DNA of 64,000 bases from Rhizomys pruinosus (GCA_009823505.1 VZQC01006319.1:272364-336363); one strand, 5' to 3'; shown: positions 12,384 to 23,985, counted from the stretch's first letter. A program made the numbers and translations. The notes: generated by a model not told the origin, from the letters alone.

Positions 12384-12408
12384 CAGGCGTGGTGGCGCAC
12401 GCCCTTCA
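12384..12408 (+). mobile_element. B1 head fragment (25 nt)
   Basis: Only the extreme 5' end of a B1 remains (gccaggcgtggtggcgcacg) before unrelated sequence. SINEs normally lose the 5' end, not the 3' end, so a later deletion is likely. Confidence 0.6.
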
Positions 12409-12950
12409 TTTTTACAGAGCTTGTGTGAATTATGTCTGGTCCTTCGTTGCGTCAGGGTTTCTTTGCATATTATTATTATTATTAAATAGGTTTCATTTGA
12501 TTGATTGCTTGTTTAGTGACCTGCTTTCGTTGTGCAGGCAGTTATAGGTCTGCAGAAAGATTTACTGAAAATGCAGAAAGTCCCAATAAACCCCATTACC
12601 CCCACTTCCTCTATGACTGACATCTGGCATTAGTGGGGACATTTGCTGTCATTTATAGCCAGTAATAATATATTGCTATTAACTGAAGTCCACAGTTTAC
12701 TGTAGGCTTCTGTCTTTGGGTTATATGGATAAGATTCAGCAATTCCCTTCCAGGGACTTAGCCAAGAGTAATGAAAACTGTCACTGTCATCAACTCTTAA
12801 ACAGTGGTGTTTGCCAAACTTATAATTCCCCTTAAACTGGAAACAGCTCTGTATAGCCTTCATTTACAGAGTAGATGAATAGTAGCCCTCCATCCAATGG
12901 AATAGTCAACATTAAAAAAGAAGACAAATTAAGATTAAAACAGCATTGGA

Positions 12951-13200
12951 GGGGCTGGAGAGATAGCCTAGCGCTTGAGAGCACCGACTGCTCTTGCAGA
13001 GGACCTGGGTTCAACCCCCAGCACCCACATGATGGCTAAGAACTGTCTGTAACTCCAATTCCAGGAGAACTCCAGTTCCAGGGGAATCCGAGGCCCTCTT
13101 CTGACCTCTGCGGCATTGCACGACACTGGTGTACAAACCTACATGCAGACAGTGCATTCATACACATACAAAAATAAATTAAAAATAATAATGATTAAAA
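12951..13200 (+). mobile_element. B2 SINE, long subtype, with target-site duplication
   Basis: A complete B2 flanked by direct repeats of acagcattgga (12940-12950 and 13202-13213). It carries the 17-bp internal duplication. Confidence 0.92.
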
Positions 13201-13234
13201 AAACAGCATTGGAAAAAGGAATATACAGAGTCAG

Positions 13235-13346
13235 CCATGGTCCCAACTTTCAGGAGGCAGAGGCAGGTGGATCTCTGTGAGATCAAGGCCAGTCAGCTGT
13301 GGCTACGGGAAGACTCTGTCTTAAAAGACAAAAAAAAAAAAAAAAC
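13235..13346 (+). mobile_element. Truncated B1 SINE
   Basis: It contains aggaggcagaggcaggtgg and ends gtcttaaaagacaaa with a poly-A run; it is diverged. Confidence 0.8.
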
Positions 13347-14605
13347 CAGAAAACAAATGTGAACCACATAAAGGAATCCAAAATTCATAATGCTTAAAGA
13401 AGCCAGACTGTGGACTTTCCCAACAACCTAAATAAAACAACGAGCCAGAGATTTTTCTCCAAATACTGACATTTATTTGAGAATAATGGAGGGTACAATG
13501 GAAATGCATGTGCCATAGTAAGCTACAGGCTTATTCAGAGAGGACGAGACAAGCAGGGTCTTCTAAAGACAGAGGAGAGATCCCAGAAAATGCTTTGAAA
13601 TAATAATTGTGTGATTAACAACAGGAGAAACATCAGTCTGAGCCTGAGCAGGCAGTTATAAAAAGAAATTTTGCATGAAGTTGTGACCTCAGTGCAGGTT
13701 TGTGGTTCTGAGTCTTTGGTCATGGGGATGCTCAGGGACTCCCCAATTGAACCTTCCTTCCCCCTCCCCTTCCTCACTCCCTCCCTTCCTCTGTTGGTAA
13801 GTGTCATCTAAGTGACTCCATTTTCTTGGGATAGCATTTGCATTTCTTTACATTATTCAACCACAGAGGGGGCAGCCAGAGAGGGTTGTGATTTGCAGAG
13901 AAAAGGAAAGGAAAAAAATATAGTCTCCAGCAATGAGTTTTAGAAGGTTTCAAACTTGTCTAATGCCTGCATCTTTTTAAAGGAGTTGCTTAGCCTTTTA
14001 AAAGACTTGCTTCCCTTTTGTCATTTGAAAATAATTTTGTGGGCCAGTCTCAGAAGCCTGTAACGGAGGCAGTCTGAGCCTATATGGTGCATCTACGGCA
14101 GCCCCTTCATTTATCCAGCCAGAAGAGGGTCCTTCCTGTCAGAAGAAACACAGGCCTCGCAATGCTAGGCTGAACTGATTCCTGTATAAGCTGGAAGGAG
14201 TTTTCCTTGACTGTAGCAAGACACATTATGAGTATACTTCTGCTTCTTCATCTTTAATATAGAGATGATGATATGTACATCAGAAAATGGTGAACTGTCA
14301 GGGTAATTCACATGAATGTGCTAGAAAGGTGCCCAGCACCAAGTCAATGCTCAATACATCTTGGCTGCTATTATCTAATCCATAATGGGCCAGAGGTGTT
14401 CAACTGCCCAGGCACATTTAATTTAGAAAAACGTTGGAGAAAATTCATTCAGCATTGCAAACCAGAATGCTAACGGCAGATTACATTTACTCCTTTTCTT
14501 CTTAGCTATGCTTGACTTGGGAAAGGGTCAGAAAAATGGTGGCTGTGAGTTCCCAGGCACTGCAGTAGGGCAAAGGCAGGTGAGAAATGAGGTTCAGTAC
14601 ATCAG
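13347..14605. other. Single-copy intron sequence
   Basis: No exon, SINE or L1 sequence is recognised. The region leads into the 43-bp minisatellite. Confidence 0.55.
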
Positions 14606-14818
14606 GGCTGGAGCAAAGACCACAGACAGGAGCCTCAGAAGAAGGCAGGGCTGGAGCAAAGACCACAGACAGGAGCCTCAGAAGAAGGCAGGGCTGGAGC
14701 AAAGACCACAGACAGGAGCCTCAGAAGAAGGCAGGGCTGGAGCAAAGACCACAAAAGAGCCTCAGAAGAAGGCAGGGCTGGAGCAAAGACCACAGACAGG
14801 AGCCTCGGAAGAAGGCAA
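14606..14818. repeat. 43-bp minisatellite, five units
   Basis: Five head-to-tail units start with ggctggagcaaagaccac at 14606, 14649, 14692, 14735 and 14776. Units 1-3 appear identical, unit 4 is 41 bp with a small internal deletion, and unit 5 has two substitutions. Because 43 is not a multiple of three and the unit lacks stops, overlapping open frames appear on both strands; these are artefacts. Confidence 0.95.
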
Positions 14819-15349
14819 GGCTGCAGGGAGTCCATAGTTTCTGGCATCAGAATCAAGGGACACTTCATGTCCATGACCATTCGCCCAGGGACCTCTCCTC
14901 TCACACTCATTGATCTGTCAATGCTGGTCCTTTCCTGTACCTGTATCTGTGGGATTTCATTTCCTTCATTTGGAGATCCCAAATATTAAGCTGTTCCCCT
15001 GCCATGGTCAATCCTTTTCTTTTCTGTTTCGCCCCTCCCTGCTTTGGGTACACACAGAAAGGGAAGATGCTACGGAGCACAGGAACATAATATTCTAAAT
15101 TGTTTCTAAAGTTTTATTTGCGATCTTATTAAGAAACATCAAATATCAGTCTTTTCTGTCAAACACTGTAAAGCTGATTTAGGACAAGCAATTCGAACCT
15201 TTAATCCTCCAAGACACACCCTGTGAAACTTTTGTTCTGTAGCAGTTCTGCTGCTTTCCCAGAGCCTGACAGCAGCTGAGCCCTTTCCCCTTCTTCCTGC
15301 CCCCTCTCTCCTCATCCTTCATTTCCATTGCAACAACTCTTCTTTTTTA
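14819..15349. other. Intron sequence without recognised elements
   Basis: Nothing coding or repetitive is recognised between the minisatellite and the L1 block. Confidence 0.5.
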
Positions 15350-16724
15350 AACTGAAGTTTTGCAAATTTCATATTCTTGACCATATTTAGAACCCCACCT
15401 CCCTTATCTGCTTTCCCCCCAAATTCCCTACTGGATTTAATAAATTCTTTCCTATATGTTAAGTCCTATCAAGGCAAGTTTATATCCCCAGATGTCCCTC
15501 AATGTAAGTCAATCCACTGGGGCCTGGTTAATTTGTCGAGCATCATTCCCTTAAAGAAAACCAACTCTCCCTCACCCAGCAGTGACAGTTGCCACTAGTT
15601 TCTCAGCTAAGGCTGGGGCTTCTTACACAGTTCATCACTTCTATGCTGGGTTTTTGTCTGGTTTGAGCTTGCATGAGTCTGTGCATGCTGTCACCATTGC
15701 TGATAGTTCCTGTAAGCAACCTGAAAGTTCATACTCCAGCCACCTGAAAACTCTATTTCTCTCCTTGGCTCTTAAAATCTTTCAACCCCCTCTTCTGCAA
15801 TGGCCCCTGAGCCCTGGGCTGCAGAGGTTTGCTGTAGATGTCCTCTCCAGGGAAAAGAACTCTGTAGTCTTTTTCTCCAGTTGTGACTTTCTGAGTTAAT
15901 CACCCATCTGTTGCATGAGTAAGTTTCGCTGGTGAGAGTTGAGAGATACGTTAATATTCTTTCAGCCCCCTGTTCTGCCCTTTCATGAGCCTTAGGTATG
16001 GATTGCATTGTAAGTTGTCCCTTTGGGCTGGGCATCCCACAGATACTTATTCTCTGCATGTGATCAGTTGTGGAATTCTGTAATAGTCTCTGTTTGTTGC
16101 AACAAGAAGCCTGTTTTCGATTTGATTATTTGTTTTATAGATTATTTTTTTGAGCTCTTGTGTATTCTAGATTCTAATCCTCTGCCAGATATATAGCTGA
16201 TGAAAGCTTTCTCCCATTCCGTGGGCTGCCTTATCACTTGATTGGTTGTTTCTTTTGTTGTACAGAAGCTTTTAGTTTAATGAGATCCTAGTGGTCAATT
16301 GTTGATCTTAATTCCTGAGGGACTGATGCCAGATTTAGAAAGTCTGTTCCTTTACCTATATTTTGTACAGTATAAGATATAAATTTCTTTTTCTATCAAT
16401 TCAGGTCTTTGATTAGTCTGGGGTTGACTTTTGTGCAGGGTAATAGACATAGGTCTAATTTCACTCTTTTACATGTGGAGATCCAGTTTTTCCAACACCA
16501 TTTGTTGAAAATGCTGTATTTCCTCAAGTGTGTGTTCTTGGCACCTTTGTTGAATGTCAGGTGACTGACATGCACTCATGTTTGGGTCTTCTGTTTGGTT
16601 CCATTGATCTACATGTCTGTTTTTGTGCAAGTACCATGCTGTTTTATGACTATAGCTCTGTAATGTACTTTGAGATCTGGTACAGTAACACACACCCCCC
16701 CCTTTCAGCACTCCTCTTTGTGCT

Positions 16725-17150
16725 CAGTGTTGCTGTGCTGGATAGCTTTAGTGTCAACTTGACACACCTGGGTTGAGGGAGCCTCAGTTGGGGAATTGGC
16801 TCCATTGGATTGGCCTGTGGCCACATCTGTGGAATATTGTCTTGATGGTCGAACAGTGTGGGAGGGCCCAGCCCACAATGAGTGGTGCCACCCTGGGCAG
16901 GTTGTTGTGTACAGTATAAGAGGGCAGGCTGACCATGGGCCAGGGGAGTAAGCAAGCCAGTGAACAGCATTCCTCCATGGCCTGTGCTTCAGTTCCTGAC
17001 TCCAGGTTCCTGCCCTGAGTTCCTGCCTTGGGCTCCCTAAGTGATGAACTGTGACCCAGGAGACGTAAGCTGAATAAACCCTTTCCTCCCCAAGTTGGTG
17101 TTGGTCAGAGTGTTTTGTCACAGCAATGGAAGACAAACTACAGCAGTTGC
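16725..17150. mobile_element. Rodent interspersed repeat, URR1-like, inside L1
   Basis: The segment contains agtgtcaacttgacacacc, ggagggcccagcccacaatg and aataaaccctttcctcccc. These are hallmarks of a repeat common in rodents that I recall as URR1 (a non-autonomous DNA element); the family name is from memory. L1 ORF2 sequence resumes on both sides, so it inserted into the L1. Confidence 0.6.
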
Positions 17151-18369
17151 TTAAGCTATCCAGGGTCTTTATGATTCCATATGAAGTTAAGGATGAATTT
17201 TTTTTCTATTTCTGTGAAGAATGTCATGGGGATTTTGATTGGCATTGTATTGAATCTATAAATTACTTTTGGTAGGATGGTCATTTTCACAATATTAATT
17301 CTACCAACCCATCTCCTTGTGTCTTCCTCAATCTCTTTCTGAAAAAATTTAAAGTTTTCGTTGTAGAGGTCTTTAATATTTTTGGTTAGGTTTACTCCTA
17401 GATATTTTTTAAGGCTATTGTGAATCTGAATGTTTTCATGAACTGATTGCTTGTTATAGGTATATAGAAAGTCTACTGATTTATGTAAATTGATTTTATA
17501 CCCTGCCACTTTGCTAAACATGTTGATCATTTTTAGAAGGTTTCCGGTGGAAGTTTCGGAATCTCCTATGTTTCCTCTCCAAAATAAGGATAATTTGACT
17601 TTTTCATCTCCAATTAGTACACTTTTCATTTTCTTTTCTCTTATTGCTCTAATTAGAGTTTCAAGCAATATAATGAAAAGGAGTCGGATTAGTAGAAAGA
17701 CTTGTCTAGTTTGATTTTAATGGAAATGTTTCACTTTTGTTGTATATATCCTTAGTCCTATTCTCTCTAGTATTTGTATCATGAATCCGTGTGGAATTTT
17801 CTTAAAAACTTTTTGCTGTGTCTTTGATAGGATCATGTGATTTTTGTCTTTAAGTCCATTTATATGATTTAATACATTTATTGACTTACGTACATTGAAC
17901 CATTCATTCCTGCATCTCTGGAATAAAGCCAATTTGATTGTGGTGGATGATCTTTTTTGATGTTTGTCTATATGAAATTTGAGTATTTTGTTGAGAATGT
18001 TTGCACCTATTTTCATGAGGGATATGGATGTACAGTTTCTTTTCTTTTCCAATCTTTATGTGGTTTGGGTATTAGAGTGATACTGGGTTCATAGGAATCT
18101 GGGAATTCTCCCTCTGTTTCTATATTTTCAAATAATTTAAGTAGCATTGGTTATAGATTTTGTTTGAAGAGCTGGTAAAATTCTGTTGTGAATCCATCTG
18201 TGCCTGTAAATTTTTTATTAAGGAAGCTTTGTATTACTGCTTCTATTTCCTTATTTGTTATGGGTCTGTTTAGGTTGTTCATATATTGGTTTAAATTTGG
18301 GGTTCCATTGAATTTAGAAAAATATCCATTTCTTTTAGATTCTCTAGTTTAATAGAGTATAGGTTTTTT

Positions 18370-18597
18370 TCTTTTATTTATGTGTATGAATGTACTGTCT
18401 ACATGTAGGTCTGTGCACCCGTGTCGTGCAATGCCGCGGAGGTCAGAAGAGGGTGTCGGATTCCCCTGGAACTGGAGTTCTCCTGGAACTGGAGTTAAAG
18501 ATGGTTCTCAGCCGCCATGTGGGTGCTGGGGATCGAACCCAGATCCTCTGTAAGAGCAGTCGGTGCTCCTAACCGCTAGGCCATCTCTCCAGCCCCG
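18370..18597 (-). mobile_element. B2 SINE, long subtype, inserted in L1
   Basis: A reverse-oriented B2 ending ccatctctccagcccc, flanked by direct repeats of gagtataggttttttt. The 17-bp internal duplication is present (ggaactggagttctcctggaactggagtt region). Confidence 0.92.
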
Positions 18598-18629
18598 AGT
18601 ATAGGTTTTTTTTAAAGTATTCACTTACA

Positions 18630-18852
18630 GGCTGGAGAGATGGTCTAGCGGTTAAGAGCGCCGACTGATCTTACAGAGGACCTGAGTTCAATCCCCAGCA
18701 CCCACATGGCGGCTGAGAACCGTCTTTAGCTCCAGTCCCAGGGGAATCTGACACCCTCTTCTGACCTCTGAGGCATTGCACGACACGGGTACACAAACCT
18801 ACATGCAGACAGTACACTCATACACATACAAAAATAAATAAAAAAAATTTTT
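18630..18852 (+). mobile_element. B2 SINE, short subtype, inserted in L1
   Basis: A forward B2 without the internal duplication, flanked by direct repeats of aagtattcacttaca. It lies 32 nt from the reverse B2 at 18370-18597. Confidence 0.92.
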
Positions 18853-19767
18853 TAAGTATTCACTTACAATGCTCTTGATCTTTTGGCCATCTCTTGTGAT
18901 GTTTCCCCTTTCATCCTGACTTGTTCATTTGGACTTGCTCTTTCTTTCTGTTAGTTACCAGGGCTAAAGGTCTATCTCCTTTGTCTTTTTTAAAGTACCA
19001 GCTCTTAGATCGGTTAATTCTTTGTATTACTTTCTTTGTTTCTATTTCATTGCTTTCTGCTCTGATTTTTATTAATTCTTCTTATCTGCTGGGTTTGAGT
19101 TTGGTTTGTTACTGCTTTTCCAGATCCTTGTACCATTAAGTCATTTATTTGTGCACATTCTTATTTTTTAGTATAGGCATTTAGAACTATAAACTTTCCT
19201 TTTTAGGATTGCTTTTAATGTTTCCCAGAGATTTTATTTTGTTGTATTATCATTTTCATTTAATTCCAGGAATACTTTTATTTCTTTCTTGATGTCTACT
19301 TTAACCCATTCGTCACTCAAGAGTCTGTCGCTTAACCTCCATGAGTTCATGTAGTTACTAGAGCTTCCTATGATGTTGAATTTAAGTTTAATTACCTTGT
19401 GGTCCAATAAAATACATCATCTTTTTGCATTTATTGAGGTTTGTTTTGTGTTTCAGTATGTGGTCTATTTTAGAGAAACTTCCATGGCCTGATGTATGAA
19501 CACATTGGTGCTTGGGTAGAATATTCTGTAGATGTCTGTTGGGTCCATTTAATGTAAAATATCATTTTTCTCAGGTGTTTATGTTTATTCTTTATCAAGT
19601 TACCTGTCTATTAGAGAGACTGAAGTATTTAGGTACTGAGTTGGGGTTAGTCTGTATCTTGAAGTCCAGTAGTACTGTTTTTATGAAATCGGGTGCATTC
19701 AAGATTGGTACGTGTTTGCTTACTCATGATTGAAATAACTTCTTGGTCATATAAGAATGAAGGGACC

Positions 19768-19932
19768 AGCCGGGCATGTTGGTGCATGCCTTTAATACTA
19801 GCATTTGGGAGGCAGAGGCAGGCAGATCTTTGTGAGTTCAAGGCCAGCCTGGTCTACAGAGCAAATTCTAGGACAGCTGGGACTACAGGGAGACCCTGTC
19901 TCAAAAAGACAAAAATAAATAAATAAAATAAA
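19768..19932 (+). mobile_element. B1 SINE inserted in L1
   Basis: A near full-length B1 from agccgggcatgttggtg to aaagacaaaaataaataa, within minus-strand L1 ORF2 sequence. Confidence 0.9.
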
Positions 19933-20139
19933 GAAGGCACCTTCTTTATCTCTGATTAATTTTAATTTTAATTTGTTTTTTTCAGAAATAGAATCACAAC
20001 GCCTGTTGACTTTTAATGTCATTTGCTTGGAATTTTTTTTTACATCCATTCAATTGAAAGCGAGATGAGTTTTTTGTAGATAATAAAAACATAGATTCTG
20101 CTTTTTCAATCCATTCAACTAGTCTGTTTCCTTTTTTAT

Positions 20140-20700
20140 GTTTGGGAGTTCACATTTTTCCCTTTAATTTTATATTACTCTGAAATATGAATACATACCC
20201 TCCACCCATATACCAAAATTACAAAGTCTGAAAACAAGTGGTAGGTTAATTCTAGAGTCCATTCTAGGATTCACATTATAACAGTGCAGTTGCCTTCAGA
20301 TAAAAATAAATATAACATTAACTTTACTCAGTTTGCCTCTCAACTAGGGATTTGGTGCTAGCATCCACAAATGAGGGCTACCATTCATCATTTGTTTTTC
20401 AAGGGCTGTGTTACTTCACTTAGCATAATGACTTCGAGTTCCATCCATTTACCTGTGAAGTTCATGATGTCATCTTTTTTATCGCTGCATAGAACTCCAT
20501 TGTGTAGATATATTATGTTTTCTCTATCCACTCATCGATTGAGAGATGACACTTGGGTTGCTTCCAGCTCTTCCCTGTTGTGAAGAGAGCTGCAATGAAC
20601 ATAGATGTGCATGTATCACTGCGATAGGATGAGTCTTGTGGGTATATACCGCGGATGGTATGACTGGGTCAAGTGGTAGGCTCATTTTCAGTTTCTTTTT
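20140..20700 (-). mobile_element. L1 3' end (ORF2 C-terminus and 3'UTR)
   Basis: On the minus strand it matches the element at 26752-27455, including catccattttacctgtgaa-type sequence and the cttgggttgcttccagctctt phrase of the ORF2 C-terminus. Two SINEs interrupt it on the right before L1 sequence resumes at 21159. Confidence 0.8.
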
Positions 20701-20942
20701 TTTTAATTAATTTTATTTATTTCTGTATGTGTATGAATGTACTGTCTGCATGCAAGTTTGTGCACCCGTGTCGTGCAATGCCGCGGAGGTCAGAAGAGGG
20801 TCTTGGATTCCCCTGGAACTGGAGTTGTCCTGGAATTGGAGTTACAGACGGTTCTCAGCCACCATGTGGGTGCTGGGAATCGAACCTGGGTCCTCTTCAA
20901 GGACAGTCGGCACTCTTAACCGCTAGGCTATCACTCCAGCCC
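20701..20942 (-). mobile_element. B2 SINE, long subtype
   Basis: A reverse B2 with the poly-T/AT tail at left and tctccagcccc-like head at right; the internal duplication is present. Confidence 0.9.
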
Positions 20943-20952
20943 CTGAATTTGA

Positions 20953-21158
20953 ACTTTTTATGTGTATGAGTGTATTGCCTCCATGTATGTAAGTACACCC
21001 ATGTGTGCAATGCCCACAGAAGTCAGAAAAGTTTATCAGATTCCCTGGAACTGGAGTTACTGATGGCTGTTAGCCATGAAGTGGGTGCTGGGAATTGAAC
21101 CCTGATCCTCTGTAAGAGCAGCCAGTGCTCTTAACAGCTGAACCCTCTCTCCAACCCA
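20953..21158 (-). mobile_element. Older B2 SINE
   Basis: A diverged reverse B2 (tgtgtatgagtgtattgcc to aaccctctctccaaccca), directly beside the younger copy. Confidence 0.85.
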
Positions 21159-21828
21159 GTCATTTTAACAATATTAATTCTTCTAATCCATGAATGTGAT
21201 AATCTTTCCATTGATTTGTGTCATCTTCAATGTTTTATGGGTTTTTAATGCCCAGATCTTTTATCTTCTTGGTTAAATTTATTCCAAGGTTCGCTTTGAT
21301 CTGATTTTTGTTTTGTTTATTGTTTGTTGCTTGGTATATTCAAACTGTTTTTTTTTTTTTCATTCAATTCTTCTTTGGACAATTTCTTCTTACTGATTAC
21401 AAATGTCATCGAGTTCTGTATGCTGATTTTGTATGATGCAAATTGATTATGCAAGATTCTTCTTCTGCCAGGGTTTCGTTAGGTTTGGGGTTGTCTATAT
21501 ATGAGATTAAGATTGTCTGCAAACAAACAAGTCAACTTCGTCATTTTCAAATTTGATACCTTTTATTTCCTTTTGCTTAATTCCTCTGGCTAGGAGTTGT
21601 AGTACTATACTGGACAGAAATGACAAGAAAGGATANTTTGTTTTCTTCTTCCTTTGTTTTTTGAGTAGTTTATACACTCTGGGTGTTAATGCTCTATCAG
21701 ATGTATCACTGGTAAAGTTTCCTCCCACTCTGTGGGTTTTCTCCTCATTTCTTTGTTTCTTTTGCTGTACAGAAGCCCTTGAGTTTAATAAAGTCCCATT
21801 TGTCAATTGTTGACCTTATTTTCTTACA
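21159..21828 (-). mobile_element. L1 ORF2 fragments
   Basis: The stretch contains minus-strand L1 ORF2 sequence, including the region around acaatattaattcttctaat and, at 21690-21825, a piece similar to 16190-16290. The order of pieces is not that of a single intact L1. Confidence 0.7.
21636..21636. other. Single N within L1
   Basis: An unresolved base inside repeated L1 sequence. Confidence 0.8.
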
Positions 21829-22475
21829 ATCTTTCTGCCCCCTCTTCCACAATGGTCCCTGAGCCATGGATGAGTGAGGTTTAATATAGTAGTCCTATCC
21901 AGGGATACACACTCTGGAGGCTCCTCCCATTCTTTGAAACTTGGCCAGTTGTGGCCATTGTACTCTATTGTGTAAGGAAACTTCACTGGTGAGAATTGAG
22001 GGGTGCACTCATTTTCTGTCTGCCCCACATTATGTGATGTTCCACAAGTCTTAGGTGTAGAGGTTCAACTGCAGATGTGTCTCGTAGGATTGGGCGTCTT
22101 TCAGATGTATATTTTCTGTGTCTGAGCAGTTGTGGGATTCTACAGTAGCCTCCATTGGTTGCAAGGACAAGCTTCTTTGATGAGTGGTATATGGTATGCT
22201 TGTCTGTAACTATAAGATTCCATATTTAGCTTTTGGTAAGAAAGTTCATTTATCTAGAGTTATGACACAGATATAGTTTTCTCTGGGATCTATGTCCTCT
22301 CCAGCCCTGTGCATTTGGCCCTCATGAGCTCACTCCCATTGAGAGGGTTCCAAGTCCAGTTAGAGAGCTGCTGATTATCCCTCAAATAACAGTGCCACTA
22401 TTGCACCAATAGAGGTAGTTTGCTGTGCAGCTCATTATGGTTATTTGGCTTTAGGGCTAGGTTGTACTATTGATT
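21829..22475 (-). mobile_element. L1 3'UTR-like block
   Basis: It aligns by eye with 30380-31010 and 15770-16080 (ctcttccacaatggtccctgag, ctctgggatctatgtcc, cagtgccactattgcacc). Confidence 0.6.
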
Positions 22476-22499
22476 GATTTTTCTCCCTTACAATTTGCA

Positions 22500-22660
22500 T
22501 ATTATCTAACATGAACTTGTGTACATGTATACAATGGAGTACTACTCAGCAGTAAAAAAAATGAAATTAAGAAGTTCACAGGTAAATGGATGGATCTAGA
22601 GAGTGTTGTACTAAGTGAAATAACACAAAGGCAGAAAACCAAGCGATGCATGTTCTTCCA
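22500..22660 (+). mobile_element. L1 ORF2 C-terminal fragment in opposite orientation
   Basis: Plus-strand L1 sequence containing acaatggagtactactcagc and ggtaaatggatggatctag, which encodes the conserved TMEYYSAVKK-type region near the ORF2 end. Its orientation is opposite to all L1 pieces to its left. Confidence 0.8.
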
Positions 22661-22689
22661 ACAATTTTTGAAACATTTTAACTAAACTT

Positions 22690-22893
22690 GGGCTGGAGAG
22701 ATGGCCTAGTGGTTAAGAGCACCGACTGCTCTTGCAGAAGACCCAGGTTCAATCCCCAGCACCCACATGGCAGCTGAAAACCATCTTTGACTCCAGTTCC
22801 AAGGGAATTCGACACCCTCTTCTTTGCACGACATGGGTGCACAAACCTCATGCAAACAGTACATTCACACACATACAAGAATAAATTTTAAAA
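22690..22893 (+). mobile_element. B2 SINE, short subtype
   Basis: A forward B2 from ggctggagagatggcc to the ataaatttta tail, with a small deletion in its middle (cttctttgcacgac). Confidence 0.9.
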
Positions 22894-22901
22894 CGGGGAG
22901 G

Positions 22902-23121
22902 GGGGGCTGGAGAGATGGCCTAGTGGTTAAGAGCGCCGACTGCTCTTGCAGAGGTCCCGCGTTTGATCCCCAGCACCCACATGGTGGCTGAGAACTGTCT
23001 TTAACTCCAGTTCCAGGGGAATCTGACGCCCTCTTCTGACCTCCGTGGCATTGCACGGCACGGGTACACAAACCTACGTGCAGACAGTACACTCATACAC
23101 ATACAAAATAAATTTAAAAAA
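22902..23121 (+). mobile_element. B2 SINE, short subtype, next to a coding exon
   Basis: A forward, CpG-rich B2 in tandem orientation with the previous one, ending 75 nt before a MYO3A exon. Confidence 0.9.
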
Positions 23122-23195
23122 AAAGAAAACTTTTACAGTAAGAATTTAAAATGCCATATCCATTTTAATGTCCTTCTTGACATACTCATTTTCAG

Positions 23196-23300
23196 CTGTG
23201 CAATGGAGGATCTGTGACTGATCTTGTGAAAGGATTTCTGAAGAGGGGTGAACGAATGAGTGAGCCTATAATTGCCTATATCTTGCGTGAGGCACTGATG
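23196..23300 (+). CDS. MYO3A: MYO3A kinase-domain exon (hinge, helices D and E)
   Basis: This 105-nt internal exon encodes 35 residues starting [13 protein letters not shown] and ending AYILREALM. The sequence matches the class III myosin kinase domain; positions such as KRGERMSEP fit MYO3A better than its paralogue MYO3B as I recall them. It covers the kinase hinge, with the GGS turn, and the helices that follow. The acceptor is a pyrimidine-rich tract ending ttttcag and the donor is gtaagc; both borders are phase 0. MYO3A is an actin-based motor of hair-cell stereocilia and photoreceptor calycal structures whose N-terminal kinase regulates its own motor (known for the family). The preceding exons, with the glycine loop and catalytic lysine, were not found in the 23 kb to the left. 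The next exon follows after 782 nt. Confidence 0.93.
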
Positions 23301-23654
23301 GTAAGCCAGTTTAAATTCTTTGTGCATTAACTATGAGGCACATGTAACTAAGTAAAATATGGATCCTATTTTTAGAAAAATATAACTAACCTTGTAATTA
23401 ATTTCACCAATTAATATGTATTGGTTCAAAAGCTATGCAGCCTGGACATTCAGCAGGGATAATACATGTTTACTATTAGAAATCTTGTTTCTCATATCAA
23501 TACACTCCTGACTTCTGATTGTCTAAGTATTTTCTTAATTTTGATAAAGATAGAAAATGATTTATTACTAGTAAGTACTTAGATTTTTATTTGCTACTGC
23601 CTTAAATAAGTAACATGCAGAATGTTTTCTTTTATTGGGATTAACACAGTTTTT

Positions 23655-23872
23655 AAAGACTTTGCAGGATCAGAGAGATGGCTAAGAGGTTAAAGGTGCC
23701 TGCCACCATATCTATAACCTGACTTCAGTCCCTCAGGACTCATGGTAGAAGGAAAGAAACAACTTCCACAAGTTGTCTTCTGATCTACACACGCATTCAC
23801 ACACAGAGAAATGCACACATACACACATACGCATACATACAAATAGATGAAAGCAATAAAAAATTAAAGATT
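23655..23872 (+). mobile_element. Old B2-like SINE in the intron between the first two exons
   Basis: It starts gatcagagagatggctaagagg and ends in a CA-rich and A-rich tail; it is strongly diverged. Confidence 0.65.
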
Positions 23873-23985
23873 TTTTTTAAAGCTAAGGGGTATTTTGTGA
23901 ACTTTTATTCACTTGAAACTGGAAGCGATCCACTTGGGTTTGACTAACTCAGTGTGAAATATTAAGGAGTATTTGAGCCTTGATT
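23811..23985 (+). repeat. Diverged direct duplication, left copy
   Basis: The sequence aligns with 25251-25420 over about 170 bp, sharing aagcaat, agctaag, aaactggaag, gttgggtttgactaa-like and tcagtgt...aaatattaagga. The two copies flank a coding exon. Confidence 0.75.

Larger units (their letters stand above)
15350..20130 (-). mobile_element. Decayed L1 element (3'UTR and much of ORF2), interrupted
   Basis: On the minus strand this is one broken L1. 15350-16080 is 3'UTR-like; 16100-16725 and 17151-18370 encode C-terminal and reverse-transcriptase parts of ORF2; 18853-19767 and 19933-20130 continue toward the endonuclease side. Translated fragments include [40 protein letters not shown], and SINVLNHINGLKDKNHMI. 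The active-site YADD region is degraded ([11 protein letters not shown]) and several frameshifts occur, so it is dead. It is interrupted by an older DNA-type repeat, two B2 and one B1. Confidence 0.88.

Noticed and set aside
14508..14982. Overlapping open frames of 108-115 codons on both strands
   Set aside because: They are produced by the 43-bp minisatellite, which lacks stops; no recognisable protein or splice context.
17156..18052. Minus-strand frames of 170 and 111 codons as host genes
   Set aside because: They are fragments of L1 reverse transcriptase with a ruined catalytic site and frameshifts.
1..23195. Upstream MYO3A kinase exons with the glycine loop and catalytic lysine
   Set aside because: Not found; the region is repeats and unique intron only.
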